64,000 bases of DNA, from assembly GCA_020161265.1 (NCBI GenBank), contig JAIUOC010000001.1:124001-188000 (forward strand). Direction: 5' to 3'. Shown here piece after piece: positions 42,879-52,143 of the stretch; position 1 is the first letter of the stretch; every line of letters starts with the position of its first letter. The position numbers were made by a program, and so were the translations under genes. The notes under the pieces were generated by a model. That model had not been told where the DNA came from. It did not search any database and saw only the letters and a program-made list of their open reading frames with translations. The stretch is from Chloroflexota bacterium (GTDB taxonomy: Bacteria > Chloroflexota > Chloroflexia > Chloroflexales > Herpetosiphonaceae).

Positions 42879-44035
42879 CCAAACGCCTATTAGTTATCGA
42901 TGATGAAGCCAATTTGCGCTGGGTGCTCAGCGAGGCCTTGAGCGACCAAGGCTACGACGTGGTGGTAGCCGCGAATGCCAACGATGGCTTGGCCGCGATG
43001 AGCCGCCAACCTGCCGATGTGGTGATTCTCGATCTCAAGTTGAAGGGCATGGATGGCTTGGCAACCTTGGCCCGCTTGCGCGAGCGCTGGCCTGAAGTCG
43101 TTGTCTTGATCTTGACGGCGTATGGCACGGTGGCCAGCGCGGTTGAGGCCATGCAATTGGGCGCTGCTGATTATTTGCGCAAGCCCTTTGATTTGGAAGA
43201 AATTGGATTCAAACTACAACGAGCTTTGGAACGCGCTGCGCTACAACAAGAACTACGGCGTTTGCGCCAACAACAGCAACAGCGCATGATCAATGATTTG
43301 ATCGGCAGCCATCCTGCATGGGTGGCTTGCCGCGAGCAGCTTGAACGCATGATCGATCGCTTGCCCTTGTTGGTTTTGGTGGGTGAGGCGGGCGTGGGCA
43401 AGGCTCACTTAGCGCGGTATGCCCATGCTATCAGCCAGCGCCAGCATGCACCGCTGATTGAGCTTGATGGTGCATTGTTGAACGAATCAATGCTTGAGGC
43501 GGCACTGGCCGAGGCGGGCCAAGGCAGTATCATTATTCGCCATGGGTTAGGCTGGTTGGATTGGCTACTCGCTCGAAAACTTGCGGCATGTGTACTTCTG
43601 ACCAGCCTTGAAGCGCCGAATCAAATGATTCCAACGCTGCATCTCCCCTCACTCAGCCAGCGCCGCAGTGATATTGGCTTGTTGGCCGAGTATTGGCTGG
43701 GCCAATCAATGCTCAGTTCTGAGGCGCTCCAGCAGCTTGAACAAAGCCAATGGAGCGCGAATTTGCCAGGATTGCGCCATGTGCTTGAACGAGCTAGCTT
43801 GGCGGCCAAAGGCCAGCGGATTCAGCCTGAACATTTACCACGTGATTTAGCAAGTGCCACGGTTGAACCGATTGCTTTGCCCGCAAACGGCTTGCAACTT
43901 GAATTAGTCGAACGCAGTTTATTGCAACAGGCCTTGCAACAAGCCAATGGTAATAAAACCCGCGCCGCTGAATTATTGGGTTTATCACGCCATCAATTGC
44001 TCTATCGACTGGAAAAACATGGCCTCGTGTCATGA
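42875..44035 (+). CDS. NtrC-like response regulator with degenerate AAA+ domain
   Basis: A 386-residue regulator. The receiver domain (1-120) has VIDDEA, the phospho-acceptor in VVILDLKLKG (Asp53) and LRKPFD. The middle ~180 residues align in position with an NtrC AAA+ domain, but the Walker A is GEAGVGKAHLA (Ala after Lys), no GAFTGA sigma-54 loop is present, the Walker B acid is not evident, and the domain is short. The C-terminus has a Fis-type helix-turn-helix (ALQQANGNKTRAAELLGLSR). It cannot be a normal sigma-54 activator; it probably acts through DNA binding alone. Paired with the upstream kinase. Confidence 0.85.
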   Translation: MTKRLLVIDDEANLRWVLSEALSDQGYDVVVAANANDGLAAMSRQPADVVILDLKLKGMDGLATLARLRERWPEVVVLILTAYGTVASAVEAMQLGAADYLRKPFDLEEIGFKLQRALERAALQQELRRLRQQQQQRMINDLIGSHPAWVACREQLERMIDRLPLLVLVGEAGVGKAHLARYAHAISQRQHAPLIELDGALLNESMLEAALAEAGQGSIIIRHGLGWLDWLLARKLAACVLLTSLEAPNQMIPTLHLPSLSQRRSDIGLLAEYWLGQSMLSSEALQQLEQSQWSANLPGLRHVLERASLAAKGQRIQPEHLPRDLASATVEPIALPANGLQLELVERSLLQQALQQANGNKTRAAELLGLSRHQLLYRLEKHGLVS

Positions 44036-44332
44036 GGAAATTATTTATTTGACATAATTGATTTCTTTTGTGCATTTATGATTGAGCAATCCATGAACCA
44101 TCCCAATCGTTATGCTTAACTCGGATTTTGGGCATAACAATTGATCACCCGCAAAATACCCCACGGTGGGAGGTGATTTGGCAACGTTTTTTACAGAGCT
44201 ATTGTCGCATCCAAACACTGGGATCAAGGCTACTGATGCTTGCTTGACGTAATATTGCAATTAGTCATACCAATGTGCTACAATGGTATGTAGGCTAGAC
44301 CAACTACGATCCACTTTTTGCGAGTGTTATCC

Positions 44333-44369
44333 ATGAGGTGATCGAGACCCTCACCACAAGGATTGAAAC
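44333..44369 (+). CRISPR. Orphan CRISPR-like repeat
   Basis: The segment ends CCACAAGGATTGAAAC, the 3' end found in many type I and III repeats, and contains GGTGA ... TCACC as a short internal stem. No second copy was seen nearby or elsewhere in the window. The rest of the 548-bp gap from 44036 to 44583 holds no ORF I can support, only this element and the leader of the AP2 gene. Confidence 0.5.
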
Positions 44370-44502
44370 GATTTATTTTACATCCCCCACTCGCCCGCTA
44401 ACTGCCCATAGTTGCTAGGAAGCCACGTACCAACTGTGGTGATCCAAAAGCTACCCATGTAGATAGGGCTAACTGCATAGATTCAAGAACGAGTTTTCAG
44501 GT

Positions 44503-44508
44503 TATAAT
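44503..44508 (+). promoter_or_regulatory. TATAAT -10 element upstream of the AP2 gene
   Basis: A consensus TATAAT about 75 bases before the ATG. The best -35 candidate, TTCAAG at 44482-44487, has a 15-base spacer, so only the -10 is supported. Confidence 0.4.
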
Positions 44509-44583
44509 CGTGCTAGGTTTTACGGCTTTAGGCCGCACGAGAGCTGTATTTTGGAGGCTCTACACCAACGGACAAGGATGCAT

Positions 44584-45315
44584 ATGGCAACACAACAAAA
44601 GTACAAAAACATCCGACGGATTGAGAACGTCGAGGCCAATTCGTATGGTTGGTGGGTGCGGGTGAGGATCGACGGTGAACTGTTCAGCAAGTTTTTCAGC
44701 GACAATGCGTTCAATGGCTCTGGTAATGCGCTGCGCAATGCTTTAGAGTATCGCGATTCGATCAAGCGCGAACGAGGGCGACCCCACATTGAAACGGTTG
44801 ACCCTGAGGTACACTACAAAGGCATCAGCCGGATTGATCGTGAGATCAAGCGGACGCATGGCTGGTATGTACGGGTGTTTTACAAAGGCCAACAACGAGT
44901 TAAATTCTTCAGTGATATGCTCTACGATGGTCGCGAAGGCGCTTTAGCTGCTGCCCTAGACTTCCGCGATGAGGCTGAACGTGAATTGGGCAAGCCTCGA
45001 ACTGATCGTCCGGTGGTCACGGTTAGTCGCCGCAACGCCACGGGCAAAATTGGTGTAACCAGAGTACGCCGCAAGGATCGCAACCGCAAAGGCGAAGTCT
45101 ATTTGCGCGATGTCTACGAAATAACTTGGTGTCCTCGCCCGAATGAAATCCATCGAACTTCGGTGTCGGTGCGCAAGTATGGCGAAGAAGAAGCTCGCAA
45201 ACGAGCCTTTATGATTCGCGATAACAAAGAGCGCGAAATCTTTGGCAAGGTGGTTTCGCAAACCCCGACTGCCGAAGAGTTGGCAATACTTGATGCTGGC
45301 GATGAATCGGCATAA
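44584..45315 (+). CDS. AP2-domain-like protein with repeated DNA-binding units
   Basis: A 243-residue, strongly basic protein. Two clear AP2/ERF-like units: [20 protein letters not shown] ... [20 protein letters not shown] and [20 protein letters not shown] ... [21 protein letters not shown] third, more diverged unit begins near [20 protein letters not shown] and ends with [17 protein letters not shown]. Bacterial AP2 domains bind DNA and often accompany HNH homing endonucleases; none is present here. AAGGA before the ATG at 44584 decides this start over the ATG at 44578 and a TTG at 44551. Function inferred as DNA-binding. Confidence 0.7.
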   Translation: MATQQKYKNIRRIENVEANSYGWWVRVRIDGELFSKFFSDNAFNGSGNALRNALEYRDSIKRERGRPHIETVDPEVHYKGISRIDREIKRTHGWYVRVFYKGQQRVKFFSDMLYDGREGALAAALDFRDEAERELGKPRTDRPVVTVSRRNATGKIGVTRVRRKDRNRKGEVYLRDVYEITWCPRPNEIHRTSVSVRKYGEEEARKRAFMIRDNKEREIFGKVVSQTPTAEELAILDAGDESA

Positions 45316-45419
45316 TTGCTTCTCAAGTAGTTGGTTGCGGCAGTACATGGTATTATTGCGAGAAATATGGCGGTGCCTTGGTGCATCGCCATTGTGTTGT
45401 TTTGTTGGAAGGAGCATCT

Positions 45420-46763
45420 ATGGCACTGCTGCCCTCGATGTATATCCGCGATAGCGCCGACCATGTTGGCGAAGCGGTCAAACTTGCTGGTTGGGTCTAT
45501 CATAAAACCGAAAAAGGCAAGTTGGTTTTTATTCAATTACGCGATGGTACCGCCACCATTCAATGTGTGGTGTTTAAAAAGAATGTCAGCGAAGAAGTTT
45601 TTGCGCGAGCCAAAGAATTAACTCAAGAATCTTCGTGCTATATCCATGGTACACTTCGCGCCGACGAACGCTCGAGCTTGGGTTTTGAATTAGATGTTAC
45701 TGATATCGAAATTGTGCATCTAACCCAAAATTACCCAATTACCCCCAAAGAGCATGGCACCCAATTTTTGATGGAACATCGCCATCTGTGGGTGCGCTCC
45801 GCCAAACAACATGCCTTGCTGCGCATTCGTGCACAAGTAATTGCGGCGGCCCAAGAATATTTGAATAGCGAACATTTTGTGCGCTACGATTCGCCAATTC
45901 TTACGGCAACCGCTGCTGAAGGCACCAGTGACTTGTTTGCCACCGAATATTTCGATTTGGGTAATGCCTATTTGGCCCAAACTGGCCAGCTTTATGTTGA
46001 ATCGGGTATGGCAACCTTTGGCCGCGTCTATTGTTTTGGCCCCACCTTTCGGGCTGAAAAATCTAAAACGCGTCGCCACCTGACCGAATTTTGGATGATC
46101 GAGCCAGAATTTGCCTTTGCTGATCAAGACGATAATATGGAATTACAAGAAAATTTCGTTTCGTATATCGTCCAACGCGTGCTTGATCGCTGCGAAGAAG
46201 ATCTCAAAATTTTAGAGCGCGATACCTCGAAGCTCGAAAATATTGTGCCACCATTCCCTCGCATTAGCTATGACGAAGCGATTGGAAAAATCAAGCAAGG
46301 TGTGGCCGCTGGAGCAACCGTTGCTCCCGATAATGCACCACTAGCTGATTTGGAATGGGGCGATGACTTTGGCGCTCCCCACGAAACCTATTTGGCCAGC
46401 TTGTTTGATAAGCCATTATTTATTTACAACTATCCAACCAAGGTCAAAGCCTTTTATATGCAACCAGCCGAAGGCCGCCCTGAAGTGGTGCGTTGCGCCG
46501 ATTTGATCGCGCCCGAAGGCTATGGCGAAATTATCGGTGGCTCACAACGGATTCACGATGCCGAGTTGCTCGAAGCACGCATTCGTGAACATGGCCTTGA
46601 TGTCGCCGATTACCAATGGTATTTGGATTTGCGCCGTTATGGCAGTGTGCCGCACTCAGGCTTTGGTATGGGGATCGAACGCTGTGTCGCTTGGCTAGCA
46701 GGCACACGCCACATCCGCGAGGCGATTCCTTTCCCACGCCAACTGTACCGGATTTATCCATAA
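45420..46763 (+). CDS. asnS: Asparaginyl-tRNA synthetase
   Basis: A 447-residue class II aminoacyl-tRNA synthetase that charges tRNA-Asn. The N-terminal OB-fold anticodon-binding domain has [20 protein letters not shown] and [12 protein letters not shown]. The catalytic domain includes motif 2 ([29 protein letters not shown]) and motif 3 ([17 protein letters not shown]). The ending [12 protein letters not shown] is usual for AsnRS, and the '[12 protein letters not shown]' segment fits AsnRS rather than AspRS. Length is normal. GGAAGGAG precedes the ATG at 45420, shorter than the open frame from 45378. Confidence 0.93.
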   Translation: MALLPSMYIRDSADHVGEAVKLAGWVYHKTEKGKLVFIQLRDGTATIQCVVFKKNVSEEVFARAKELTQESSCYIHGTLRADERSSLGFELDVTDIEIVHLTQNYPITPKEHGTQFLMEHRHLWVRSAKQHALLRIRAQVIAAAQEYLNSEHFVRYDSPILTATAAEGTSDLFATEYFDLGNAYLAQTGQLYVESGMATFGRVYCFGPTFRAEKSKTRRHLTEFWMIEPEFAFADQDDNMELQENFVSYIVQRVLDRCEEDLKILERDTSKLENIVPPFPRISYDEAIGKIKQGVAAGATVAPDNAPLADLEWGDDFGAPHETYLASLFDKPLFIYNYPTKVKAFYMQPAEGRPEVVRCADLIAPEGYGEIIGGSQRIHDAELLEARIREHGLDVADYQWYLDLRRYGSVPHSGFGMGIERCVAWLAGTRHIREAIPFPRQLYRIYP

Positions 46764-46844
46764 GTTTTGGGGAGCGGTTGTTGGAGATCGGGAATCGGGA
46801 GTTTTTAACGCAGAGTCGCAGAGGGATCAGGATTCAAGGGCTAG

Positions 46845-46916
46845 GGGTCAGGCATTAAAATTATACTTTAATCCTGACCCTTCGTGCGCTTCGTGTCCTT
46901 CGTGGTTAAAAAAGGC
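46845..46916. repeat. Hairpin and CTTCGTG repeat between convergent genes
   Basis: GGGTCAGG / CCTGACCC form an 8-bp stem with an AT-rich 20-base centre (46845-46880), followed by three CTTCGTG-type units to 46916. The 3' end of the ADP-ribosylglycohydrolase gene lies inside this element, and asnS ends just before it. It may serve as a terminator for both. Confidence 0.6.
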
Positions 46917-47840
46917 CAAAAGATACAATTTAACCGCAAACTTCCAAATTGTTTGTTTGAGGGCGATTTTATTGGCCCATGGCAAACTCAGCGTCGTTTC
47001 ACCATAATAGGCTCCGGCAAGTTGCCCATAAATTGCTCCGGTCGTATCAGCATCATTGCCCAAATTAACTGCTAATAAACAGCCTGTTTCAAATGAATTG
47101 CTGTGGTAAAACGCCCATAACGCTGCTTCAAGCGTGCGTGGCACATAGCCCAAAGCTTCAATTTCTGGTGGTTGGCGTTGCTTAAACGAGCCGCTGGCGA
47201 TTTCGGCAATTTCAGGGCTAAGTGGGTGCTGTTGCCAATAATCAGGGATTGGATGATAGTTGGGGACTAAAAGTTGGGCCTTGGGCAACCCATACAACGC
47301 ACCAATGATTAAGCCAACGTAATAACGACAGGCATCAATCGCAACCTGGTTGCCGTGGGTGGTGCGTGAACTGGCTGCGGCATAAACATCAGCCTGTTGA
47401 GGATTATTGACATAAGCAAGAGCGATTGGCGCAATGCGCATTAACGAGCCATTACCCGCCGACCAACGATCTTGGTCGCCTGCGAAAGCATCGCCTGTTT
47501 GAATAAAGTAATTAATTGCCTCGCGGATGGTGCGCCCGCTATCGATATAGCCACCAGTGCTGCTGAGATGGCCTGTTTTGAGCCAACGCCGATACCGCTG
47601 CATTTGATCAAGTGCATCAAATCCCTGACATTCAATTAGACTTTCTGCAAGGCACAACAACATAGATGTATCGTCTGTCCATTGGCCGGGAGCCAAATTG
47701 AACACGCCTCCGCCAAGCAGATCGCTAATTGGCTCAAATGTACCTGGGCGCTGAAATTCTAACGTTGTGCCAAGCGCATCGCCAATCGCTGCGCCGACCA
47801 AACATGCGACATAGCGTTGCCAAGGAATGGTTGTTTGCAT
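46848..47840 (-). CDS. ADP-ribosylglycohydrolase family protein
   Basis: A 330-residue DraG-like hydrolase that removes ADP-ribose from proteins or other acceptors. Signature metal-binding blocks: GAAIGDALGTTLEF, QWTDDTSMLLCLAESL, GNGSLMRIAPIAL and NLGNDADTTGAIYGQLAGA. The last ~18 residues (NHEGHEAHEGSGLKYNFNA) are translated dispersed repeat rather than family sequence, so the gene seems to have lost its original end. Partner transferase not seen. Confidence 0.88.
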   Translation of the reverse strand: MQTTIPWQRYVACLVGAAIGDALGTTLEFQRPGTFEPISDLLGGGVFNLAPGQWTDDTSMLLCLAESLIECQGFDALDQMQRYRRWLKTGHLSSTGGYIDSGRTIREAINYFIQTGDAFAGDQDRWSAGNGSLMRIAPIALAYVNNPQQADVYAAASSRTTHGNQVAIDACRYYVGLIIGALYGLPKAQLLVPNYHPIPDYWQQHPLSPEIAEIASGSFKQRQPPEIEALGYVPRTLEAALWAFYHSNSFETGCLLAVNLGNDADTTGAIYGQLAGAYYGETTLSLPWANKIALKQTIWKFAVKLYLLAFFNHEGHEAHEGSGLKYNFNA

Positions 47841-47875
47841 TGTAGAACCTTAAATGAGGCTCTAGGCTGAAGACT

Positions 47876-48016
47876 AAGGGCTATCGGGACATGCGGTGGT
47901 AGCACAAGAATCTCGATAGCCAAAAGCCCATAGCAATGAGGGGCCAAGGCCGTAGGCTAAAGGCTATCGGAGCATGCGGTGGTAGCACAAGAATCTCGAT
48001 AGCCAAAAGCCCATAG
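47876..48016. repeat. Two tandem copies of a 58-bp hairpin-forming repeat
   Basis: 47876-47933 and 47959-48016 are nearly identical, sharing CATGCGGTGGTAGCACAAGA and CTCGATAGCCAAAAGCCCAT. Each can fold GGCTATCG against CGATAGCC. ATAGCC units like these also occur near 18.3 kb. The remainder of the gap, to 48101, holds CTTCGTG and 'ctgacccct' units. Confidence 0.75.
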
Positions 48017-48101
48017 ACTATAGCCAAATCAGCCTTCGTGCTCTTTATGTCCTTCGTGGATCACATCTGACCCCTAACCGCTGGCCCCTGAACCCTAAAT
48101 G

Positions 48102-48836
48102 CTACGCCCCAAACAAGTAGCTCAAGAAGCGTTCGCCGACTTTTTGCTCGACAGCTTCGGTATTATTGGCTTCTTCGCGGGCAAATTTAACTGATTGTTG
48201 CAATTTGCTGATCCGTTCGAGCAATTCATTGACACGACGAGCTGGCAAAGCCCCTGAGAATTTAATCGTGCGCCAATAACCAACGATCACATCTTCATAA
48301 TAGACTTCGACTTGGGCTGGGTGTTTTTCGGTTGCTTCGGCTTTAACATGGTTGCGTGGAATTTTTTTGGTACGCACGGTTTGAACTGGCTCGGTTGCCC
48401 AAGTATCGCTCGATTGATCAAGATTCCAAGTTTCGGCAGCATCAAGCGTTGGTAATTTACGCACAAAGGTTTGCAAATCGACTAATTGTTTTTCTAAAAA
48501 GAGCAAATAAGCAACTGGAACATCTTTAAGTAAGGTTTGCCCATCAACGACTACATCAGCTTTGGCAACGCAATTTGTCCAATCTTTGGTGGCAGTAACA
48601 TCAAATAAACGGGTTAAAATCGCGCTAGTTTGGCGAATAATTTCTTCGGCTCGCATTTGCACTTTGGTTGATTCAGGCGGTAATTGTTCACCTTCTTCAT
48701 CTTTTGGGCGATAAGTGCGGCTAATTCCAGCTAAGAGTGCTTGTTTTTGTAAAGCTTGGTGAGCTTCGGTCAACTCCGAAAATGAGCGGCTTTTTACCCC
48801 TTTTTCAACCGCAATGATTTGGTTTAATTTAGCCAT
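48102..48836 (-). CDS. Conserved hypothetical protein (DUF7873-like)
   Basis: A 244-residue soluble protein whose opening MAKLNQIIAVEKGVKSRSFS and ending KLQQSVKFAREEANN match a conserved family found in Actinobacteria and Chloroflexota. A predicted helical N-terminus is followed by a mixed domain with VEVYYEDVIVGYWRTIKFSG. No catalytic motif. GAGGAGG precedes the ATG at 48836, which I prefer over the upstream frame start at 48887. Function unknown. Confidence 0.7.
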   Translation of the reverse strand: MAKLNQIIAVEKGVKSRSFSELTEAHQALQKQALLAGISRTYRPKDEEGEQLPPESTKVQMRAEEIIRQTSAILTRLFDVTATKDWTNCVAKADVVVDGQTLLKDVPVAYLLFLEKQLVDLQTFVRKLPTLDAAETWNLDQSSDTWATEPVQTVRTKKIPRNHVKAEATEKHPAQVEVYYEDVIVGYWRTIKFSGALPARRVNELLERISKLQQSVKFAREEANNTEAVEQKVGERFLSYLFGA

Positions 48837-49043
48837 TGGATGATCCTCCTCACGAAATAAATTTGAATCTGCTGGCAGTATAGCCAAGCTTGAGCGATTT
48901 AGCCATAGCCCTCAGACCGATTGCCCTCAGCCATTGGGCTTATCCCTCATAGATTGCTCGAAAGTTCTTCATAATCTTTGAACAATCATTTTCTATACTG
49001 CCTTCAGCGATTTGAAATACCTGATGCACAAAGGAATGAGTAT

Positions 49044-49613
49044 ATGCAAACGGCAACCAACGTCAAAAAAGGCAATCGAACCAAAACCAATTATGTTGTC
49101 GATCTGGTGATTGGACTCAGTTTTTTGATTGCAACTGCTCCCAATGCCACGGGCGAGCCGATTCACGAGTGGTTGAGCATGGGCTTGGCGGTGATGGTGG
49201 TTACCCACTTGTTATTACATTGGCAATGGATCGTGGCAATTACCAAGAAAATTTTTCGTAAAGTCGCTTGGCAACAACGGATCAATTACATCTTAAATAT
49301 TCGTAAAGTCGCTTGGCAACAACGGATCAATTACATCTTAAATATTGGCTTGTTTATTGATATGACGATCATCATGTTTACCGGAATTATGATTTCTAAG
49401 ACGGTTGTGCCGCTGCTTGGGCTAGAATTGCCCAACAATATGACCTGGCGCAGCTTGCACGGATTGGCTTCGGATGCTGGCGTGTTCTTGATTGGCTTGC
49501 ACTTGGCCTTGCACTGGGATTGGATTGTGCGCACCAGCAAGCGCTATTTGATTCAGCCAATCACCAAACGTTTCCACAAACCAGCTGTTCAATTAGCTAC
49601 GAAGGAGCAATAA
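49044..49613 (+). CDS. DUF4405-like small membrane protein
   Basis: A 189-residue integral membrane protein with about four transmembrane helices. Histidines in HEWLSMGLAVMVVTHLLLHW and LHGLASDAGVFLIGLHLALH resemble heme-ligand positions of DUF4405/cytochrome-b-like proteins. A 15-residue unit, RKVAWQQRINYILNI, is present twice in a row in the middle loop. AAGGA precedes the ATG at 49044, chosen over an upstream TTG. First of a likely operon with the next three genes. Confidence 0.7.
   Translation: MQTATNVKKGNRTKTNYVVDLVIGLSFLIATAPNATGEPIHEWLSMGLAVMVVTHLLLHWQWIVAITKKIFRKVAWQQRINYILNIRKVAWQQRINYILNIGLFIDMTIIMFTGIMISKTVVPLLGLELPNNMTWRSLHGLASDAGVFLIGLHLALHWDWIVRTSKRYLIQPITKRFHKPAVQLATKEQ
49257..49346 (+). 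repeat. Perfect 45-bp tandem duplication inside the DUF4405-like gene
   Basis: 49257-49301 and 49302-49346 are identical, in frame, and duplicate 15 residues. Perfect identity points to a recent event or to an assembly artefact. Confidence 0.95.
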
Positions 49614-49615
49614 TC

Positions 49616-49951
49616 ATGCAATTACTCGGACGAATATTAATCATTGCGCTGGCGGTGGCCTTGGTAATTGGCGGCTTGGTCGCAATTGTGCCAAGTAGTT
49701 CGGCGGCTGGGTTTGCGGGTGGCCGGCCTGAACGCCAATTGACGATCGATAGCGAACAAGCCGCTGGCTCAACCGATCAATCGACTAGCAGCGCACGGCC
49801 AGAGTTTGGCGGGCGTGAGCGTGGTGGCGATCATCACGAAGGCGGTTTTGGCCATATCATTCGCAATGCTGGTATTATGGCGCTGATTATTGCACTTGTG
49901 GCTTTTGGGATGCGCAGGCTGCGTCGTCGCCGCGATATTGTATGGCTCTAG
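49616..49951 (+). CDS. Small two-helix membrane protein
   Basis: A 111-residue protein with an N-terminal membrane segment (LIIALAVALVIGGLVAIVP), a polar Gly/Arg/His-rich loop, and a C-terminal membrane segment (GIMALIIALVAFGM) followed by a basic RRLRRRRD tail. GAAGGAG precedes the ATG. It lies two bases after the DUF4405 stop and upstream of a two-component system. Function unknown. Confidence 0.65.
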   Translation: MQLLGRILIIALAVALVIGGLVAIVPSSSAAGFAGGRPERQLTIDSEQAAGSTDQSTSSARPEFGGRERGGDHHEGGFGHIIRNAGIMALIIALVAFGMRRLRRRRDIVWL

Positions 49952-50025
49952 CTGCTTGGTTGTAAGGCGCGACGATGCCCAGCGTTGCGCCTTTTGAACC
50001 CGTTGCGGGAGATTGGAAACGCATA

Positions 50026-50721
50026 ATGGCTCAGACAATTTTGGTTATCGATGATGAAGCAAAGTTACGTGAATTATTACGTAGCTATCTACAAAATGAA
50101 GGCTTTAATGTTTTTGAGGCCAAGAATGGTCGTGAAGGCTTGTATGTTGCGCGTGATGTCAAGCCCGATTTAATTTTGCTCGATATTATGATGCCCGAAC
50201 TTGGTGGCCTCGATTTTATGCGAGCTTGGAATAAAGAAGCTGAAACGCCAATTATTTTATTAACTGCCAAAATTGAAGATCACGATAAAATTATTGGTTT
50301 AGAACTAGGCGCTGATGATTATATTACCAAGCCATTTAATGCACGCGAAGTGATGGCACGGGTTCGCGCGGTGCTGCGCCGCAGCTACAAAGCCCAGCCC
50401 CAAGCCGATGTGCTGCGAATTGGCGAGATTGTGTTGGAGCGTTCGGCTTGTACCTTGATGGTTGGCCAACAAACTGTCGATCTTACGCCCTCGGAATTTG
50501 AAATTTTAGCAACCTTGATGGCCTCGCCTGGCCATGTTTTTTCGCGCTTGGATTTGCTTGATCGCACCTCGGGGCAGGCTTACGAAGGCTATGAACGGAC
50601 GATCGATGTGCATATTCGCAATTTGCGCAGCAAAATTGAGCCAGATCCGAAAAATCCGCGCTATATCGAAACTGTGTATGGGGTTGGCTATCGTTTTGCC
50701 CGCCCGAAACGGCCTGAATGA
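50026..50721 (+). CDS. OmpR-family response regulator
   Basis: A 231-residue regulator: receiver domain with VIDDEAKLREL, phospho-acceptor in LILLDIMMPEL (Asp52) and YITKPFNA, then a winged-helix DNA-binding domain (LTPSEFEILATLMASPGHVF, RTIDVHIRNLRSKIEPDP, YIETVYGVGYRF). I start at the ATG at 50026; the ORF extends upstream to 49975 without homology. It overlaps the kinase gene by four bases. Confidence 0.92.
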   Translation: MAQTILVIDDEAKLRELLRSYLQNEGFNVFEAKNGREGLYVARDVKPDLILLDIMMPELGGLDFMRAWNKEAETPIILLTAKIEDHDKIIGLELGADDYITKPFNAREVMARVRAVLRRSYKAQPQADVLRIGEIVLERSACTLMVGQQTVDLTPSEFEILATLMASPGHVFSRLDLLDRTSGQAYEGYERTIDVHIRNLRSKIEPDPKNPRYIETVYGVGYRFARPKRPE

Positions 50722-52094
50722 TGATGTTACGCTCACTGACATGGAAATTAACCCTGGCTTTTTTGGGGGTTGGCTTGATTGGGGCTGTGGTCGTGGCCTT
50801 ATTGGCGCGTCAAAGTGCCCGCACCGAGTTTGATCGCTTTTTATCCGAGCGCGATCAAACCGAATTAATCAACGCCGTCACCACCTTTTATATGAGCTAT
50901 TCGACGTGGGATGGCTTGGAAGCGGCATTAAATCAAGAGGCTAATTTGGCCTATTATCGCCGCAGCGCCACGCTGTTTGATCGCGATGGCAAGGTGATTT
51001 TGGCCAACGGCCCGTATGTACCGGGCATGATCGCCGATCAAGCTACATTAAATGCAACCAAACCTTTAACTGTTGCCAATCAAACGGTTGGCTACATCGC
51101 TTTTGGCATGATCCAAACAGCTCAACCGCCAGCGCCAAGTGCTGATCAAATCGCCAAAGATGGGCCACGCCCGCAAGATTCGTTTGATCAACGGATTACC
51201 TGGGCAATTGGGGTCAGTGCGATTTTTGCCACTAGCGTAGCCTTGTTGGTGGGCACATTCTTGGCTCGTCGCCTAACTCGCTCGTTGCGTGAGCTGACGG
51301 TCGCAACCCAAGCTATGGCGGCTGGCCAGTTGGAGCAGCAAGTTGCGGTGCGTTCCAATGATGAAATTGGCGATTTGGCCCGCTCGTTTAATCATATGAG
51401 TGCCGATTTGAGCAAAGCCACCCATTTGCGCAAACAGATGACCGCTGATTTAGCTCACGATTTGCGTACACCCTTGAGCATTTTGCGGGGCTATGCTGAG
51501 GGCTTGCGCGATGGCGTTTTACAACCATCAGAGACCATTTACACTGTGATTTTTGATGAAGTGACCCATCTGCAACGCTTGGTTGACGATTTGCGCGTGC
51601 TTTCGTTGGCCGATGCTGGCGAGCTTTCACTCAATCGGCGTTTGGTTGATCCGGCGGCTTTGATCGAGCGCACGATTTTGAGTGCTTTTGTGCAGGCTGA
51701 ACGCCAAAATATCGAACTTAAATTAGAAACTGAAGCTGGCTTGCCATCGGTTTCGGTCGATACTGATCGCATGGCCCAAGTCTTGAATAATTTAGTTAGT
51801 AATGCACTGCGTCATACAAAACAAGGCAGTATTAGCCTGATTGCCAAACGCCAAGCCCAACAGGTTCAATTGATTATTCGCGATACTGGCAGCGGCATTG
51901 ATCCTGCTGATGTGCCCTATATTTTCGCTCGTTTCTATCGGGGCGATAGCTCGCGCCAACGCGAAGATCAAGCCTCTACAGGCTTGGGGTTGGCGATCGT
52001 CAAGGCGATTGTTGAAGCGCATGAAGGCCAAATCGAGGTTGAATCAAGCTTGGGCGAAGGTACGAGCTTTATTATTAGCTTGCCGATTGCTTGA
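50718..52094 (+). CDS. HAMP-domain sensor histidine kinase
   Basis: A 458-residue kinase. TM1 is at about 12-30 (LAFLGVGLIGAVVVALLA), then an extracellular domain to ~155, TM2 at about 160-180 and a HAMP domain. The H-box is MTADLAHDLRTPLSILRGYA, N-box VLNNLVSNALRH, G1 IRDTGSGID, G2 STGLGLAIVKAIVE. Architecture is BaeS-like. Partner of the preceding OmpR-type regulator; signal unknown. Confidence 0.92.
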   Translation: MMMLRSLTWKLTLAFLGVGLIGAVVVALLARQSARTEFDRFLSERDQTELINAVTTFYMSYSTWDGLEAALNQEANLAYYRRSATLFDRDGKVILANGPYVPGMIADQATLNATKPLTVANQTVGYIAFGMIQTAQPPAPSADQIAKDGPRPQDSFDQRITWAIGVSAIFATSVALLVGTFLARRLTRSLRELTVATQAMAAGQLEQQVAVRSNDEIGDLARSFNHMSADLSKATHLRKQMTADLAHDLRTPLSILRGYAEGLRDGVLQPSETIYTVIFDEVTHLQRLVDDLRVLSLADAGELSLNRRLVDPAALIERTILSAFVQAERQNIELKLETEAGLPSVSVDTDRMAQVLNNLVSNALRHTKQGSISLIAKRQAQQVQLIIRDTGSGIDPADVPYIFARFYRGDSSRQREDQASTGLGLAIVKAIVEAHEGQIEVESSLGEGTSFIISLPIA

Positions 52095-52143
52095 CAATCT
52101 ACGATATAATGAAACATATGTTCGTTTAGTATAGGTGGGTACG

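Noticed and set aside
42875..44035. Sigma-54-dependent activator
   Set aside because: The GAFTGA motif is missing and Walker A is altered, so only the domain order is NtrC-like.
52091..52110. TTGACA followed by TATAAT upstream of the VOC gene
   Set aside because: The spacer is only eight bases, too short for a sigma-70 promoter; the -10 may be used with a weaker -35.
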